Source of the DNA: Paenibacillus sp.
Lineage (GTDB): Bacteria; Bacillota; Bacilli; Paenibacillales; NBRC-103111
Length of the DNA: 44,948 nucleotides
Direction of reading: 5' to 3'
Assembly (NCBI GenBank): GCA_031180825.1
Contig: JAPSLM010000021.1
Coordinates: 1-44,948 of the forward strand
A program made the translations under genes and the position numbers. How positions within the stretch are numbered: position 1 is the first letter of the stretch; every line of letters starts with the position of its first letter. The notes under the pieces were generated by a model that was given only the letters and a program-made list of their open reading frames with translations, was not told the DNA's origin and ran no database searches. Shown piece by piece: positions 8,249-16,755 of the stretch.

Positions 8249-8810
8249 GTCCCTGCACCCCCAGCCATTTTTCTTTGAGCAGCGATTTTCCACGGTACAG
8301 TCTCGTTTCAATCGTCTTCAACGGCAACCCGGTTACGTCCGAAATTTCTTGATACGACAACTGCCTGTAGTGATACAAATACAGAATGAGCCGGTATTTA
8401 TCCGGCAGGTCGGCCAGCAGCCGCTGCATTGTTTCCTGCTCTTCTTTTTGCAGCGCGCGGGCCTCGGGCTCTTCCCGGCGGTCTCCGAACCAGCCCTTAA
8501 TTTTGTCCATAATCGCCTCGTACGGCTTGCGCCGCTGCGAGCGCCTGTAGTCGGTGACCAGATTGACGGTCATCCGGTAAAGCCAAGTTTTGAACTTGGC
8601 ATCGCTGCGAAAGTTGGCGAGGGAACGGTACAGCTTGATAAATACTTCCTGAGTCAAATCTTCGGCTGTTTCACGGTGCAAGGTCATGCGATAAATCAGC
8701 GTATAGATATAGTCCTGGTAACGTGCCATTAATATCCGATACGCTTCTTCATCACCTTGACGGATTAGGTCGACCAGCTGTTCATCCGTCATACTCTCCA
8801 CATTGCTCAC
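8199..8810 (-). CDS. ECF-type RNA polymerase sigma factor
   Basis: A 203-aa sigma-70 family protein with region 2 (YQDYIYTLIYRM through DLTQEVFIKLY and FKTWLYRM) and region 4 (LPDKYRLILYLYHYRQLSYQ with the helix-turn-helix TGLPLKTIETRLYRGK). There is no region 3, as in ECF factors. It should direct transcription of envelope-stress genes and is held by the membrane anti-sigma factor encoded next. The annotated GTG at 8810 sits inside a near-perfect AAGGCGGTGA; the GTG at codon 4 (8801), 5 nt after that signal, is an equally good start. An ECF-like promoter lies upstream, suggesting autoregulation. Confidence 0.9.
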   Translation of the reverse strand: MSNVESMTDEQLVDLIRQGDEEAYRILMARYQDYIYTLIYRMTLHRETAEDLTQEVFIKLYRSLANFRSDAKFKTWLYRMTVNLVTDYRRSQRRKPYEAIMDKIKGWFGDRREEPEARALQKEEQETMQRLLADLPDKYRLILYLYHYRQLSYQEISDVTGLPLKTIETRLYRGKSLLKEKWLGVQGHDHHTSKRSRAATFSE

Positions 8811-8838
8811 CGCCTTGATTTGCGCTCTCGTAAACTTA

Positions 8839-8865
8839 GACGCCGCTCCCGTTCAAATCCCTTCA
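8839..8865 (-). promoter_or_regulatory. possible ECF-dependent autoregulatory promoter
   Basis: Minus strand: TGAAGG (8865-8860), 17-nt spacer, CGTC (8842-8839). This approximates the TGAAAC-N16/17-CGT(A/C) form used by SigW-type ECF factors. No good housekeeping promoter is visible in the same gap. Confidence 0.4.
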
Positions 8866-8887
8866 AACAAACTCAAAAAAATTTTTT

Positions 8888-9580
8888 CTAATCGCAGGAG
8901 ACGGAACGAACGCCATCGAGACGCATCAGCTCTTCGACCGTTTGGCTGATATTGTCCCCTTTGGCAAGCCTGAGCGTAAAGGTGATGTGAATCAAGTCCT
9001 CTTCTTCCGAAGACATCTCTTCAACCGAAAGCTTCTGGATTACGCTTCCTTTATTGGCAAGCAGAAGAGAAGCTTTGCCGATCAAGCTCGGCGTATCCAG
9101 CGCTTTCAGCTGAATATGGTGCAGCTTTTTGGCGCGGAAGTATTTTTTCTCCACCAAGTTAAGAACAAACAAACTGATTAGAGCAAACACGCAGCTCAAT
9201 GCGGCCGCGTAATAAAAGCCGGCTCCCGTCGCAAGCCCGATAGCGGCTACGACCCATAGGGAAGCGGCCGTCGTAAGACCGGTGATCGATTTGCCTGTAT
9301 ATAGAATGGTTCCCGCGCCGAGAAATCCGATTCCGCTGATGACCTGCGCCGCCAGACGGGCCGGATCCAACCGTACGTTGTCCAGCTTGGAAAATTCGGA
9401 AAAGCCGTACATGGATAAGAGCATAATCAGCGTGGAACCGAGGCACACGAGCATATGCGTGCGCAGTCCGGCGGCATGGCTGCTCTGCTCCCTTTCGATT
9501 CCGATCAAGCCGCCGAACAGAAGCGACAATACCAGTCTGAGCGTAATGTGCAGCATATCGATCGTCCATGGATCATGCAT
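8888..9580 (-). CDS. MgtC/SapB family membrane protein
   Basis: A 230-aa protein. The N-terminal half has five membrane helices with MgtC-family motifs (GGLIGIERE, LRTHMLVCLGS, GIGFLGAGTI, GLTTAASLWVVAAIGLATG). The C-terminal 80 residues form a soluble ACT-like domain ending RLDGVRSVSCD. MgtC proteins are linked to magnesium limitation and, in some pathogens, to inhibition of ATP synthase; no such role can be claimed here. AAGGAGG lies 10 nt before the ATG. It stands alone between the sigma operon and a divergent gene. Confidence 0.9.
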   Translation of the reverse strand: MHDPWTIDMLHITLRLVLSLLFGGLIGIEREQSSHAAGLRTHMLVCLGSTLIMLLSMYGFSEFSKLDNVRLDPARLAAQVISGIGFLGAGTILYTGKSITGLTTAASLWVVAAIGLATGAGFYYAAALSCVFALISLFVLNLVEKKYFRAKKLHHIQLKALDTPSLIGKASLLLANKGSVIQKLSVEEMSSEEEDLIHITFTLRLAKGDNISQTVEELMRLDGVRSVSCD

Positions 9581-9679
9581 AAAAGAACCGCCTCCTTACC
9601 AACACAAGATATGATGAATATTGTAACACGTCATCCTCCTCCAATGGAGGCCCGATAAAAATATTCCGCAGAAAAGTCA

Positions 9680-9707
9680 TTGACTTCGGGATAGTTGCAG
9701 GTAGACT
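9680..9707 (+). promoter_or_regulatory. promoter of the 558-aa protein gene
   Basis: Plus strand: TTGACT (9680-9685), 16-nt spacer, TAGACT (9702-9707), about 55 nt before the start codon. Confidence 0.5.
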
Positions 9708-9762
9708 AAAGAAGTGAAACGTTTAAATTAGCATGGGACAAGTACTGGAGGAATGGTGCAGC

Positions 9763-11439
9763 ATGAAAAGGGAAACGAACGACCGAAGACTTCTCGTTCT
9801 CCGGCTCGCGGCCGAGCAGGCTCTTGCTCTGCCTCTGACCGAGAGCGGCTATTGGTTTCATAACGATTTGCGCGACAACTTTTATTTTGCTTCCCATCTG
9901 TTCGCCTACGCAGCGGAAGGCGCTCCCGGCTGGACCGGGGAGACCAAAAAAACGGCGGCCGATCTGTCGGTCCGGATGCTTCGTCAAGTTCTGGCGCTGC
10001 AGGATCAAAATCCGGACAGCCCGATGTACGGGCATTGGCCTTTGAATCTGGGTACCGATCCCGCGGCGGCGAAGCCTCACAAGCTTCCGGTGGAGCTCAT
10101 GGGATGCCTTCTGATCCTGTTTCACGAAAGGATGCAGCACGCGCTGCCGCCTGAACTGGGCAGCGAGCTTCAAGCGGCACTGCAGCACATTTATAAAAGC
10201 GGCGTATACCGCCACCCGCTGGCATCGATGCACCATCACGAAGCGAAGCATACCGCGCTTAAGCTGCTGCTAGGGCATCAATTCGCCGACGAGGCGCTGC
10301 TTCGGGAAGGAACGGCTTGCGCCCGCCGCCTGCTCGATCACGTACATACGTTCGGATTCAAAGAGTACGGCTGTCTTCCGTGGCATTGGCATTGGATTCA
10401 AGCTTTCACCTGCGTATGGGAAATTGTCGAGGATGAGCAAGCGCGAAAGGCCGCGGAGGAACTGCTCGATTATTTGTGGAGACTTCGTGCGGAATCGTAT
10501 TTGCGCGGCGCTTGGGTCGGGCCGCAGTCCCGGATCTGGCCGCACGATGCGCCGAAAGACACGAATACGCCGCACGACTATATCCAATTCGGCGATTTTC
10601 CGGCGCCAACGGCGTTTCCGCGGCTGGAAGGGTCGGCATTCTTCACCTATGAAGTCTCAGAGGCTGTCCGGGAGGCGGCCATGAACCGCAAAGCGCCTTG
10701 CGCATTCAAACGCAAGATCCGTTTTGCCGGAGCTGACGAAAAGGTCGAGTCCGAAGCCCACACGTATGCCTACTTGACGAACGATTACGCCGTCGGCGGC
10801 ATTTGGGAGCGCCGGGACGAATTCGACAACGAACAGCTGCGCTGGGATGTTTCGCTGCCCTTGGATACGGAAAAGACCGCGCTTGGCGTAAATCAGCTGT
10901 ACTTCTTCCATCCCGGTGTCCATTACACGCCGGGCGACGACCGCCACGCAAGCTCCTACGGACAGGTGCTGCTGGACAAAGATACGGTGATCGCCGTATG
11001 GGACGTGCCGCCGGATACCGAGGCCGCCGATACGTTGGTCGGGTGCCTGCCTAAAGGGGAATGGCATACCGAAGAACGAAGTGCCTACGGAAAGCTTGGG
11101 CAGGTCTTCGTAGCCATCCACTTGATGCAGCCGTTGACCGTGACGGAGCGACACGACCGCCTGTCCGCGGCCTCGCCGTTCTCTCACGGACGGAACGCGG
11201 TCGTGCTCGAAGCGATGGGAACAGCGGAAGCGTCCGGCGTGAAGACGTTGGATGAATGGCGCGCGCTTGCAGGCGCTCCGGTCAGACAGCCTGTCTTCGA
11301 AGACGGAGAAGAAGCTTTGTCGGTTGCTTATACGACTCGCCGCGGCGAAAGATTGCAGCTGGCCGTTCGCGGGGAAACTATTGTACAGCGCACGGTCGAC
11401 GGCATGGCGGTGGCCTTTGACGACTATACGATTTTTTGA
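9763..11439 (+). CDS. uncharacterised protein, alpha-helical domain followed by beta-rich domain
   Basis: A 558-aa protein without signal peptide or membrane segment. Residues 1-280 are helix-rich and contain aromatic/His clusters such as SGYWFHNDLRDN and CLPWHWHWIQAF; the remainder looks beta-rich. This two-part layout recalls (alpha/alpha)-toroid polysaccharide lyases and hydrolases, but no catalytic motif is recognised, so no function is assigned. The start at 9763 (MKRETNDRR) is preferred over an upstream ATG at 9733 because GGAGGA lies 10 nt before it. It ends by overlapping the convergent GNAT gene by 16 bp. Confidence 0.8.
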   Translation: MKRETNDRRLLVLRLAAEQALALPLTESGYWFHNDLRDNFYFASHLFAYAAEGAPGWTGETKKTAADLSVRMLRQVLALQDQNPDSPMYGHWPLNLGTDPAAAKPHKLPVELMGCLLILFHERMQHALPPELGSELQAALQHIYKSGVYRHPLASMHHHEAKHTALKLLLGHQFADEALLREGTACARRLLDHVHTFGFKEYGCLPWHWHWIQAFTCVWEIVEDEQARKAAEELLDYLWRLRAESYLRGAWVGPQSRIWPHDAPKDTNTPHDYIQFGDFPAPTAFPRLEGSAFFTYEVSEAVREAAMNRKAPCAFKRKIRFAGADEKVESEAHTYAYLTNDYAVGGIWERRDEFDNEQLRWDVSLPLDTEKTALGVNQLYFFHPGVHYTPGDDRHASSYGQVLLDKDTVIAVWDVPPDTEAADTLVGCLPKGEWHTEERSAYGKLGQVFVAIHLMQPLTVTERHDRLSAASPFSHGRNAVVLEAMGTAEASGVKTLDEWRALAGAPVRQPVFEDGEEALSVAYTTRRGERLQLAVRGETIVQRTVDGMAVAFDDYTIF

Positions 11440-11876
11440 AATTGCGTCAGCGTAATGCCGGGCGCCAGCATCTGAACCTGAACCGGCTCGTATCCGTGCT
11501 TTTCGTAAAGGCGCACCGCCGGCGTATTGTTCGTGCCCGTCGCGACTTTGATCATCGTTCCCGGCGGGGCATGCTGCTCGATATGCTCCAGCAGCCGGCT
11601 TGCAATTCCTTGGCGAAACGAGTCAGGATGCACCATCATCCGGCAGACGGTCAACTCCTTGGGCGATTGCTTGCAAGCCGCCGCACCGACAAGTCGCTCA
11701 TCCGCATAGCAGCCGAAAAACGCTTCCCCCGACTCCCGGAGCGAAAGCGGCGAATCGAGCAGCGGCGGAATCTCTTCGAAGCCGACAAGCTCCGCTTCGA
11801 TACGGTATGCGGCCTGTTGAAGCGCCAAAAGCTCCAGCACGGCGCCCAGATCGCTTAAATCAATCGGCCTGATCAC
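11424..11876 (-). CDS. GNAT family N-acetyltransferase
   Basis: A 150-aa protein with the GNAT fold: N-terminal MIRPIDLSDLGAVLELL, central beta strands ERLVGAAACK and ELTVCRMMVHPD, and the acetyl-CoA pyrophosphate-binding motif RQGIASRLL near residue 88, followed by AVRLYEKHGYEPV. It transfers an acetyl group from acetyl-CoA to an unknown substrate. The start is GTG at 11876 with GGAAGGAGG upstream. Its last codons overlap the end of the convergent 558-aa gene. Confidence 0.9.
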   Translation of the reverse strand: MIRPIDLSDLGAVLELLALQQAAYRIEAELVGFEEIPPLLDSPLSLRESGEAFFGCYADERLVGAAACKQSPKELTVCRMMVHPDSFRQGIASRLLEHIEQHAPPGTMIKVATGTNNTPAVRLYEKHGYEPVQVQMLAPGITLTQFQKIV

Positions 11877-11960
11877 GAGGATGCAGCCTCCTTCCAGCCT
11901 CTTGCGACAGTGGAGACATTAAGATTGCCCTATATTTTACCAAACGATACGTTAGCTCAC

Positions 11961-12013
11961 AACAAAGAGGCCGTTCCAGGCAGATGAACTTGCCTTGGAA
12001 CGGCCTCTTTGTT
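11961..12013. terminator. long stem-loop terminator after gatB
   Basis: Near-perfect inverted repeat of about 22 bp (11961-11982 and 11991-12013) with an 8-nt loop. On the minus strand it follows the gatB stop by about 20 nt and is trailed by CTCTTTGTTGT, so the U-tract is interrupted. It also lies upstream of the GNAT gene. Confidence 0.75.
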
Positions 12014-12034
12014 GTTTACGGGCTATTGCAAGCC

Positions 12035-13483
12035 TTAACGGTTCAGAACCTCGATAATCAATTTGTTCACCAATCCGGGGTTGGCTTTCCCCTTCGTCTC
12101 TTTCATCACTTGACCGACCAGGAAGCCGACGGCTTTTTCTTTGCCCGCTTTGTAGTCGGCGACCGACTGCGGATTGCCCGCAACGATCTGCTCGACCACG
12201 GCCAAAATCGCGCCTTCGTCGCTGATCTGGACAAGCCCCTGCTCCTCAACGATCGTCTGCGGAGCTTTGCCCGTTTCCAGCATCGCTTTAAAGACGGTTT
12301 TGGCGATTTTGCTGCTGATCGTTCCTTTTTCCATCAGTCCGATCATTTCGCCGAGCCCTTGGCCGGTCACTTTCACATCCTGAAGCTCCAGGTTGTTCGC
12401 GTTCAAGTAACCGAGCAGATCGCCCATAATCCAGTTGGAGACGGCTTTGGCGTCCTTGGTGAAGTTCAAGCTTTCCTCAAAAAAGTCGGCCAGCTTGATC
12501 GACGAAGTAATAACCTCCGCGTCATAGCTCGGCAAGCCGTATTCGCTGACATACCGCTTTTTGCGGGCATCCGGCAGCTCGGGAATCGATTCGCGGACGC
12601 GCGCTTTCCACGCGTCGTCGATATGCAGCGCCACGAGGTCCGGATCCGGAAAATAACGGTAGTCGTGCGCTTGTTCCTTGCTCCGCATCGTCAGCGTCTT
12701 GCCCTGCGCTTCGTCCCAACGGCGCGTTTCCTGCACGACTTTGCCGCCGCTGTCCAGCACGTCCGCCTGGCGCCATTCTTCGTATTCCAACCCGCGCTGT
12801 ACGCCACGGAACGAGTTCATATTTTTCAGCTCGGCCTTGGTGCCGAATTCCTTCTGCCCGAAAGGACGCAAGCTGATGTTCGCGTCGCAGCGCAGCGAGC
12901 CTTCCTCCATTTTCACGTCGGAAACGTCGCAGTACTGCATGATCGCTTTCAGCTTCTCCAGATACGCCCGCGCTTCCTCCGGGGAACGGAGGTCCGGCTC
13001 GGACACGATCTCGATCAGCGGCGTGCCGACGCGGTTAAAGTCGACGAGCGAAGCGTAGCCTCCGTCCACGTGCGTCAGCTTGCCCGCATCTTCCTCCAAA
13101 TGCACGCGCGTAATGCCGATGCGCTTCGTTTCGCCGTTGACTTCGATTTCGATCCAGCCATGCTCGCCGACCGGCTTGTCATACTGCGAAATTTGGTACG
13201 CCTTGGGGGAGTCGGGGTAAAAATAGTTTTTGCGGTCGAACTTGCTTTCCGTTGCAATCTGGCAGTTGAGCGCCATCGCCGCTTTCATCGCATACTCCAC
13301 CGCTTGCCTGTTCAGTACGGGAAGCACGCCGGGGTGTCCCAGACAGATCGGACATGTATGGGTATTCGGCGGAGCTCCGAAGGCGGTGGAGCAGCCGCAG
13401 AAAATTTTGGAATTCGTGTGCAGTTCAACGTGCACCTCAAGCCCGATGACCGTCTCGTATTTCTTGTCGGTTGCTGCTGTCAC
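12035..13483 (-). CDS. gatB: aspartyl/glutamyl-tRNA(Asn/Gln) amidotransferase subunit B
   Basis: A 482-aa protein, normal GatB length. It binds misacylated Glu-tRNA(Gln) or Asp-tRNA(Asn) and phosphorylates the side chain before amidation with ammonia from GatA. Visible family segments: [20 protein letters not shown], the zinc-type cysteines in FCGC and [21 protein letters not shown], and the C-terminal YqeY-like tail ending [15 protein letters not shown]. The start is GTG at 13483 with AAAGGAG 10 nt upstream; earlier in-frame codons overlap gatA and are not used. It is the last gene of gatCAB. Confidence 0.97.
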   Translation of the reverse strand: MTAATDKKYETVIGLEVHVELHTNSKIFCGCSTAFGAPPNTHTCPICLGHPGVLPVLNRQAVEYAMKAAMALNCQIATESKFDRKNYFYPDSPKAYQISQYDKPVGEHGWIEIEVNGETKRIGITRVHLEEDAGKLTHVDGGYASLVDFNRVGTPLIEIVSEPDLRSPEEARAYLEKLKAIMQYCDVSDVKMEEGSLRCDANISLRPFGQKEFGTKAELKNMNSFRGVQRGLEYEEWRQADVLDSGGKVVQETRRWDEAQGKTLTMRSKEQAHDYRYFPDPDLVALHIDDAWKARVRESIPELPDARKKRYVSEYGLPSYDAEVITSSIKLADFFEESLNFTKDAKAVSNWIMGDLLGYLNANNLELQDVKVTGQGLGEMIGLMEKGTISSKIAKTVFKAMLETGKAPQTIVEEQGLVQISDEGAILAVVEQIVAGNPQSVADYKAGKEKAVGFLVGQVMKETKGKANPGLVNKLIIEVLNR

Positions 13484-13502
13484 TAAAGGTGGCTCCTTTC
13501 TA

Positions 13503-14960
13503 TTACAGCTGCGGACGCTGCTTGTGGAAGTCGGTTTGCTGCTCGTAAGCGTGAGCGACGCGCAAAATGGTCGATTCGCCCAGCGCCTTGCCGATAATCT
13601 GCAATCCGATCGGGAGACCGTCGGCAAATCCGCAAGGAACGTTCATTGCCGGAATACCGGCGAGGCTGACGGGAATCGTCAAAATATCGTTCAAATACAT
13701 GGTCAAAGGATCGTCCACCTGTGAGCCGATTTTAAAGGCCGGCGTCGGAGCCGTCGGTCCGATAACCACGTCGTATTTTTCGAATACCTGCTCGAAGTCG
13801 CGCTTGATCAGCGTACGTACCTTTTGCGCCTTCAAGTAGTAGGCGTCGTAATAACCGGAGCTGAGCGCGTACGTACCGAGCATGATGCGGCGCTTCACTT
13901 CGTCGCCGAACCCTTCGCTGCGGGATCGGACATACATATCAAGCAAGTTTTTCGGATTGTCCGCGCGCACGCCGTAACGCACGCCGTCGAAGCGCGCCAG
14001 GTTGGAGGACGCCTCGGAGGAAGCGAGCAAATAATAAGTCGCGACCGCGTATTCCGTATGCGGCAGCGATACTTCTTCCACGATCGCTCCCTGGCCTTCC
14101 AGCACCTTCAAAGCAGTCATGACGGCATCCTTCACCTTCGGGTCGATGCCTTCGCCCAAATATTCCTTCGGCACCGCTATGCGCAGCCCTTGCACATCGC
14201 CAGTCAACGCACTGACGTAATCCGGGATTTCCGTGTTAAGCGATGTGGAGTCGTACGGATCGTGCCCGGCAATCGCCTGCAGCAAATAAGCGCTGTCTTC
14301 GACGTTTTTGGTAAGCGGGCCGATTTGGTCGAGCGAGGACGCGAATGCGACCAAGCCGAAGCGGGAAACGAGCCCGTAGGTCGGTTTAAGGCCGACAATG
14401 CCGCAGTATGCCGCCGGCTGGCGGATCGAACCGCCGGTGTCGGAGCCGAGCGAGAAATACACTTCGCCGGCCGCAACCGCCGCTGCGGAGCCGCCGCTCG
14501 AGCCGCCCGGAACGTACTCAAGGTTCCACGGATTGTGCGTCGGATGGAAGCTGGAGTTTTCGTTGGAGCCGCCCATCGCGAACTCGTCCATATTCAGCTT
14601 GCCGATGCTGACCGCATCCGCTTCCTTGACCTTCCGGACCGCCGTTCCGTCATAAATCGGATTGTAGTTGCGTAAAAATTGGCTGGCGCACGTCGTCGTG
14701 ACGCCTTCGGTCACCATGTTGTCCTTAATGCCGATCGGCAGTCCGAACAGCAAGCCGCGCGGTTCGCCGCCGCCTGCCTTGGCGTCCAGTTCCTTCGCCT
14801 TTGCCCGGGCGTTCTCCTCGTCCAACGTGAGAAACGCATTCACTTTGCCGTCTACAGCGGCAATGCGTTTATACGACTCGTCCACCAGATCGGAGACGGT
14901 GATTTCCTTCGCATGAAGCTTGTTATGCAGTTCCTGCAAGCGCAAATTAAACAAAGACAA
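13503..14960 (-). CDS. gatA: aspartyl/glutamyl-tRNA(Asn/Gln) amidotransferase subunit A
   Basis: A 485-aa amidase-signature enzyme that releases ammonia from glutamine for the GatCAB reaction. The amidase triad is visible: the Lys in GLPIGIKDN, the Gly/Ser-rich [15 protein letters not shown], and [15 protein letters not shown] with the catalytic Ser. The start is taken as the TTG at 14960 ([15 protein letters not shown]), 8 nt after GGGAGG; another TTG two codons upstream is too near that site. It lies between gatC and gatB in a compact operon. Confidence 0.97.
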   Translation of the reverse strand: MSLFNLRLQELHNKLHAKEITVSDLVDESYKRIAAVDGKVNAFLTLDEENARAKAKELDAKAGGGEPRGLLFGLPIGIKDNMVTEGVTTTCASQFLRNYNPIYDGTAVRKVKEADAVSIGKLNMDEFAMGGSNENSSFHPTHNPWNLEYVPGGSSGGSAAAVAAGEVYFSLGSDTGGSIRQPAAYCGIVGLKPTYGLVSRFGLVAFASSLDQIGPLTKNVEDSAYLLQAIAGHDPYDSTSLNTEIPDYVSALTGDVQGLRIAVPKEYLGEGIDPKVKDAVMTALKVLEGQGAIVEEVSLPHTEYAVATYYLLASSEASSNLARFDGVRYGVRADNPKNLLDMYVRSRSEGFGDEVKRRIMLGTYALSSGYYDAYYLKAQKVRTLIKRDFEQVFEKYDVVIGPTAPTPAFKIGSQVDDPLTMYLNDILTIPVSLAGIPAMNVPCGFADGLPIGLQIIGKALGESTILRVAHAYEQQTDFHKQRPQL

Positions 14961-15002
14961 GCACAAGTCCTCCCTTCAGGTTCGCCTCGGTAGATTCCAT
15001 AC

Positions 15003-15290
15003 TTATTCCAATACGGCAGGCACTTTGATCTGCCCGTCTTCTTCGTCGGGGGCGTTAAGCAGCACTTTCTCAATCGGCAGCGACGGTCTGACCTCGTCTT
15101 CGCGCATGACGTTGACAAGCGGCATCGCGTGGCTGGTCGGTTCGACATCGTCCGTGTTCAATTGCTCCAGCTGCCCGGCATATTTCAATATGGCGTTCAA
15201 CTGCTCGGTAAACTGCTCTTTCTCGCGGTCGCTCAGCTCCAGTCGGGCGAGAGCGGCCACATGTTCGACATCCTTCACGGTTATGCTCAT
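15003..15290 (-). CDS. gatC: aspartyl/glutamyl-tRNA(Asn/Gln) amidotransferase subunit C
   Basis: A 95-aa GatC, which wraps GatA and GatB together. It starts MSITVKDVEHVAALARLEL and contains the family segment VMREDEVRPSLP. GAGGTG precedes the ATG. It is the first gene of gatCAB, under a promoter at 15326-15354, and lets this organism make Gln-tRNA(Gln) and/or Asn-tRNA(Asn) by the indirect route. Confidence 0.96.
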   Translation of the reverse strand: MSITVKDVEHVAALARLELSDREKEQFTEQLNAILKYAGQLEQLNTDDVEPTSHAMPLVNVMREDEVRPSLPIEKVLLNAPDEEDGQIKVPAVLE

Positions 15291-15325
15291 TCTTGCACCT
15301 CACTCTACTGACAATCATTCTTATT

Positions 15326-15354
15326 ATTATAGCGGAGTTAGGGGTCGAACTCAA
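15326..15354 (-). promoter_or_regulatory. gatC: gatCAB promoter
   Basis: Minus strand: TTGAGT (15354-15349), 17-nt spacer, TATAAT (15331-15326), about 35 nt before the gatC start. A sequence resembling a Fur box (14 of 19 positions) overlaps the -10 at 15310-15328. Confidence 0.8.
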
Positions 15355-15376
15355 TTGGAAACCGCGTGATTACGCA

Positions 15377-15427
15377 CAAAAGAAAAGAACCGGCAGCGTC
15401 CCCGTCGAGGTCACATCCCGATTCTTT
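15377..15427 (-). terminator. intrinsic terminator after the 124-aa gene
   Basis: Minus strand: 10-bp stem AAAGAATCGG/CCGGTTCTTT (15427-15418 with 15393-15384, one G-U pair) enclosing 24 nt, then TCTTTT. It separates the 124-aa gene from the gatCAB promoter. Confidence 0.7.
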
Positions 15428-15461
15428 CGTCTCTACTCTATTACCGCTATGAACGCTCGCT

Positions 15462-15836
15462 TCAAATCCAAGCTCTCAAATTGACTTGCTTGATGAAGTC
15501 TTCCTTAGACTGCACTTCTTTACTCGTCTCCGTTACGATTTCAGTCTCGCCGTTCATTACGCGGCGAAACAGCTCTTCATTCTTCGTTGCGAGCGCAAAG
15601 TCGATCAACGCCTCGCGTTCCAGACGATCCACTTCCTGCTGTATGAGTACTTCCTCCAGCTCGACATCGGCGCCCGGTACGAAGTAATGCTTGTTTACTT
15701 TCGGAATCCGAATCACGTAGTCGAACACATTGTCCGCATTGCGGTCGTACGCGATAATATATCCATATTCGCCGATCGGCAAATTTTGTTCGAAGCTGTC
15801 GCCAATAATAACGATCTTCTGTCCGAGACGCAGCAT
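15462..15836 (-). CDS. uncharacterised protein with IDEAL-like C-terminal helix
   Basis: A 124-aa soluble protein. The first 55 residues look like a small beta-barrel (LRLGQKIVIIGDSF ... GYIIAYDRNADN ... RIPKVNKHYFVPG). Residues 60-95 form a charged helix with EREALIDFALATKNEELFRR, which resembles the IDEAL motif found at the C-terminus of several Firmicute adaptor proteins; this comparison is tentative. GAGGGGGAACG precedes the ATG. Single-gene unit with its own terminator, upstream of gatCAB. Confidence 0.75.
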   Translation of the reverse strand: MLRLGQKIVIIGDSFEQNLPIGEYGYIIAYDRNADNVFDYVIRIPKVNKHYFVPGADVELEEVLIQQEVDRLEREALIDFALATKNEELFRRVMNGETEIVTETSKEVQSKEDFIKQVNLRAWI

Positions 15837-16239
15837 GGACGTTCCCCCTCTTGGTCAACCGGCCCTTGCCTTGGATTCATGCTATATTTACTAATTAATG
15901 AAACGGATGCATAGTAGAAGAATTTGGGTAGGACGCAATGAATCTTTCTTGCAACGGTCGCAATGCGTTATGATGAATTCTATTAATTTTATCATCTTTT
16001 TGAGGGTTAGGCAATGCGGCAGCTTTGTCCGCTTGAACGAAAAACATCCCGCTTGTGTAGCCCGGAGAGACTGCAGTCGCCCTTCCGCCCGATCTATCTG
16101 AAAGAAGGAAATCTGCTAGGCCAGGTTGAAGGAGATGGGCCTTCAACTTTATCTTTTTTGTGCTAAAGTAATAGAAAACATGCTGTCCATTATTCCGTTT
16201 GAAATGAGGAGCAAATAAGCGGAAAGGTGTGGGGGATTC
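15837..16239. other. intergenic region without a recognisable protein gene
   Basis: Between the 124-aa gene and yfiT. It holds an intrinsic terminator on the plus strand at 16125-16159 with no gene before it, and an AT-rich inverted repeat around 15974-15997 (TGATGAATT...AATTTTATCA). Frames in this stretch show no family features. Confidence 0.5.
16125..16159 (+). terminator. orphan intrinsic terminator
   Basis: Perfect 8-bp stem GTTGAAGG/CCTTCAAC with a 7-nt loop, followed by TTTATCTTTTTT. No plus-strand protein gene ends before it; an undetected small RNA or a decayed gene could be its source. Confidence 0.7.
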
Positions 16240-16755
16240 ATGACGGACCATTTGAGGTTTCCTATCGGGCAGTACGAAACTCCGGCAAAGCCGGATGCGG
16301 GGACGATTGCGGCTTGGATCGATGAAATAGCCCAACTGCCGCAGCAGGTGAGAACGGCAGTTCAAGGAGCCGATGCGGCTCGGCTCGATACGCCGTACCG
16401 CCCGGGCGGATGGACGGTAAGGCAGGTCGTTCATCATATGGCGGACAGCCACATGAACAGCTTTATCCGCTTTAAGCTCGCATTGACGGAGGAAGTGCCC
16501 GTGATTAAGCCGTATCGGGAGGAACGCTGGGCGGAGCTGCCGGATACCCGGCAAGCCCCAATCGCGTTATCGCTTGCGCTGCTGGATGCTTTGCACGAAC
16601 GATGGGCGCTGCTGCTGCGGGGACTCTCGGACGAGGAGCTTGCAAGGGAGTTTCGCCACCCGGACAGCGGCATCATCCGGCTCGACCAAAATATTGGGAT
16701 GTACGCTTGGCACGGCCGGCATCATTTGGCGCATATACGCCTTATAACCGGATGA
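16240..16755 (+). CDS. yfiT: YfiT/DinB family metal-dependent protein (bacillithiol transferase-like)
   Basis: A 171-aa four-helix-bundle protein very close to Bacillus YfiT: RYPIG-type start (FPIGQYETP), TPYRPGGWTVRQVVHHMADS, FIRFKLALTEE, ERWAELPD, and MYAWHGRHHLAHI. The metal-binding histidines are expected at His66, His158 and His162. Members were first called putative metal hydrolases and the S. aureus/B. subtilis proteins are reported as bacillithiol-S-transferases, a detoxification role. The start ATG follows a weak site (GGTGTGGGGG). The last 14 bp overlap the convergent M24 peptidase gene. Confidence 0.92.
   Translation: MTDHLRFPIGQYETPAKPDAGTIAAWIDEIAQLPQQVRTAVQGADAARLDTPYRPGGWTVRQVVHHMADSHMNSFIRFKLALTEEVPVIKPYREERWAELPDTRQAPIALSLALLDALHERWALLLRGLSDEELAREFRHPDSGIIRLDQNIGMYAWHGRHHLAHIRLITG

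Noticed and set aside
11984..13486. 500-codon plus-strand frame opposite gatB
   Set aside because: Shadow of gatB caused by GC-rich codon bias; composition is Arg/His-rich and unlike a real protein.
15895..16554. 219-codon minus-strand frame opposite yfiT
   Set aside because: It is antisense to the recognisable YfiT protein and crosses an intergenic terminator; no family features.
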